Assembly (NCBI GenBank): GCA_965602635.1
Contig: CBFCZU010000255.1
Coordinates: 1 to 5,999, forward strand
Reading direction: 5' to 3'
DNA length: 5,999 nucleotides
Source: CBFCZU01 sp965602635
Lineage (GTDB): Bacteria; Planctomycetota; Phycisphaerae; SM23-33
The translations under genes and the position numbers were made by a program. Positions 5,264 through 5,999 of the stretch are shown in pieces (within the stretch, counting starts at the first letter, position 1; every line of letters starts with the position of its first letter). The notes below the pieces were generated by a model. It did no database searches. It was not told the origin of the DNA and saw only the letters and a program-made list of their open reading frames with translations.

Positions 5264-5974
5264 ATGGCAAAGATCAGGACCCTGCTGCTCTCCGGAGCCA
5301 ACACCCACGACTGGACCCGGTCCACCCCCTTCGTCCGCGACCTGCTGAACGGCTCGGGCACGTTCGACGTGACGGTCACCGAGGACCCCTCGGCCACGCT
5401 CGAGGACGCCGAGGGCCTCCGGGGCTGCGACCTGATCTTCTCGGACTACAACGGCCCGGCGTGGAGCGACGCGGCCCAGGCCCGCTTCGTGGCCGCGGTG
5501 GCCGGCGGCACCGGCCTGGTGATCCTGCACGCCGCCGACAACGCGTTTGAGGGCTGGGTCGAGTACGAGACCATGGTCGCGCTCCTCTGGCGCGAGGGCA
5601 CGGGCCACGGCTCCTACCACGAGTTCGAGGTCACCATCGTCGACCACGACCACCCCGTGACCCGCGGCCTCGCCGACTTCCGCCTCTGGGACGAGCTCTA
5701 CCACCGCCTCGTCCACATGCACGACGCGCCCTGCCACGTCCTCGCCACGGCCTACTCCGACCCCGAGACCGGCGGCACCGGCAACCACGAGCCCATGATG
5801 ACCGTCCAGCAGTACGGCGACGGGCGCGTCTACCACCACGTGCTCGGCCACGTGTGGCCCGGCGACCCCGAGGGCAACCCCACCTGCTCGATGATGACCT
5901 TCGAGAACCCCCACTTCCAGAAGGCCCTCCTCCGCGGCTGCGAATGGGCCGCCACCGGCGAGGTGGCCGAGTAG
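5264..5974 (+). CDS. ThuA-like domain protein
   Basis: A 236-aa protein with the ThuA (class I glutamine-amidotransferase-like) fold pattern: LLLSGANTHDW (7-17), a first Rossmann-like half with CDLIFSDYNGPAWSD (55-69), GGTGLVILHAADNAF (81-95) where the family has G-G-x-x-x-x-H, HEFEVTIVDHDHPVTRGL (119-136), DELYHRL (143-149), and a C-terminal GHVWPG plus FQKALLRGCEWAA (218-230). Its length is normal for a single-domain member. There is no signal peptide, so it should act in the cytoplasm. ThuA was named for trehalose utilisation in rhizobia, and PVC-group genomes carry many paralogues whose substrates are mostly unknown; carbohydrate metabolism is the best guess. The start is supported by GAGGA 7 nt upstream. 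It follows the secreted protein in the same direction and with the same codon bias. The C-terminus is complete. Confidence 0.92.
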   Translation: MAKIRTLLLSGANTHDWTRSTPFVRDLLNGSGTFDVTVTEDPSATLEDAEGLRGCDLIFSDYNGPAWSDAAQARFVAAVAGGTGLVILHAADNAFEGWVEYETMVALLWREGTGHGSYHEFEVTIVDHDHPVTRGLADFRLWDELYHRLVHMHDAPCHVLATAYSDPETGGTGNHEPMMTVQQYGDGRVYHHVLGHVWPGDPEGNPTCSMMTFENPHFQKALLRGCEWAATGEVAE

Positions 5975-5984
5975 CGAAGAAGCT

Positions 5985-5997
5985 GTCAGCGGTCAGC
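5985..5997. repeat. Start of a possible heptad repeat at the window edge
   Basis: GTCAGC appears at 5985-5990 and 5992-5997, a 7-nt period immediately after the ThuA-like gene. The window ends before it can be seen whether more units follow, so this may be chance. Confidence 0.25.
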
Positions 5998-5999
5998 TT

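Noticed and set aside
3815..5914. A 699-codon open frame on the minus strand opposite the two plus-strand genes
   Set aside because: It mirrors genes with almost exclusively G/C third positions, which removes antisense stops. Its translation is a valine/glycine/arginine/alanine-rich string with no domain, while the plus strand gives clear ThuA-like and secreted proteins.
1..5999. CRISPR array, tRNA or rRNA genes
   Set aside because: No evenly spaced short repeats with unique spacers, no tRNA cloverleaf elements and no rRNA-like conserved blocks were seen on reading both strands.

Overview
The window looks like bacterial DNA of high GC content, most plausibly from a Planctomycetota or related PVC-group genome. 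That placement is an inference. It rests on Shine-Dalgarno-led genes, a secreted HEAT-repeat protein with a W-x-x-W-W motif, a secreted beta-sandwich protein with tandem domains, a ThuA-like protein, and loosely packed genes with repeat-rich gaps.

Layout. (1) Positions 1-136 lie downstream of the first gene and show nothing I can name. (2) 137-1771, minus strand: an exported HEAT-repeat plus Ig-like protein with a visible promoter and ribosome binding site. (3) 1860-3232: an accessory stretch. A two-gene module, DUF4160 then DUF2442 (minus strand, overlapping by 41 nt), is bracketed by two diverged direct repeats of about 140 bp, each with a GC-rich hairpin core. Next to it lies the C-terminal remnant of an IS1380-type transposase. 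(4) 3233-3862: about 630 nt without an intact gene. It holds a perfect 15-bp inverted repeat, a fair plus-strand promoter candidate and a short stretch with strong coding character that belongs to no complete gene. (5) 3863-5140, plus strand: a secreted protein with an N-terminal carboxypeptidase-regulatory-like domain and two copies of a beta-sandwich domain. (6) 5264-5974, plus strand: a cytoplasmic ThuA-like protein. (7) The last 25 nt begin what may be a short tandem repeat.

How the parts relate. The two plus-strand genes share very GC-rich coding sequence and may be co-transcribed, although a 123-nt GC-rich gap with dyad symmetry separates them. The HEAT gene is divergent from them, visibly less GC-rich, and has its own promoter. 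The middle section reads as an insertion or decay zone. The most interesting unit is the repeat-flanked DUF4160/DUF2442 pair, whose organisation resembles a toxin-antitoxin module; its function cannot be read from the sequence.
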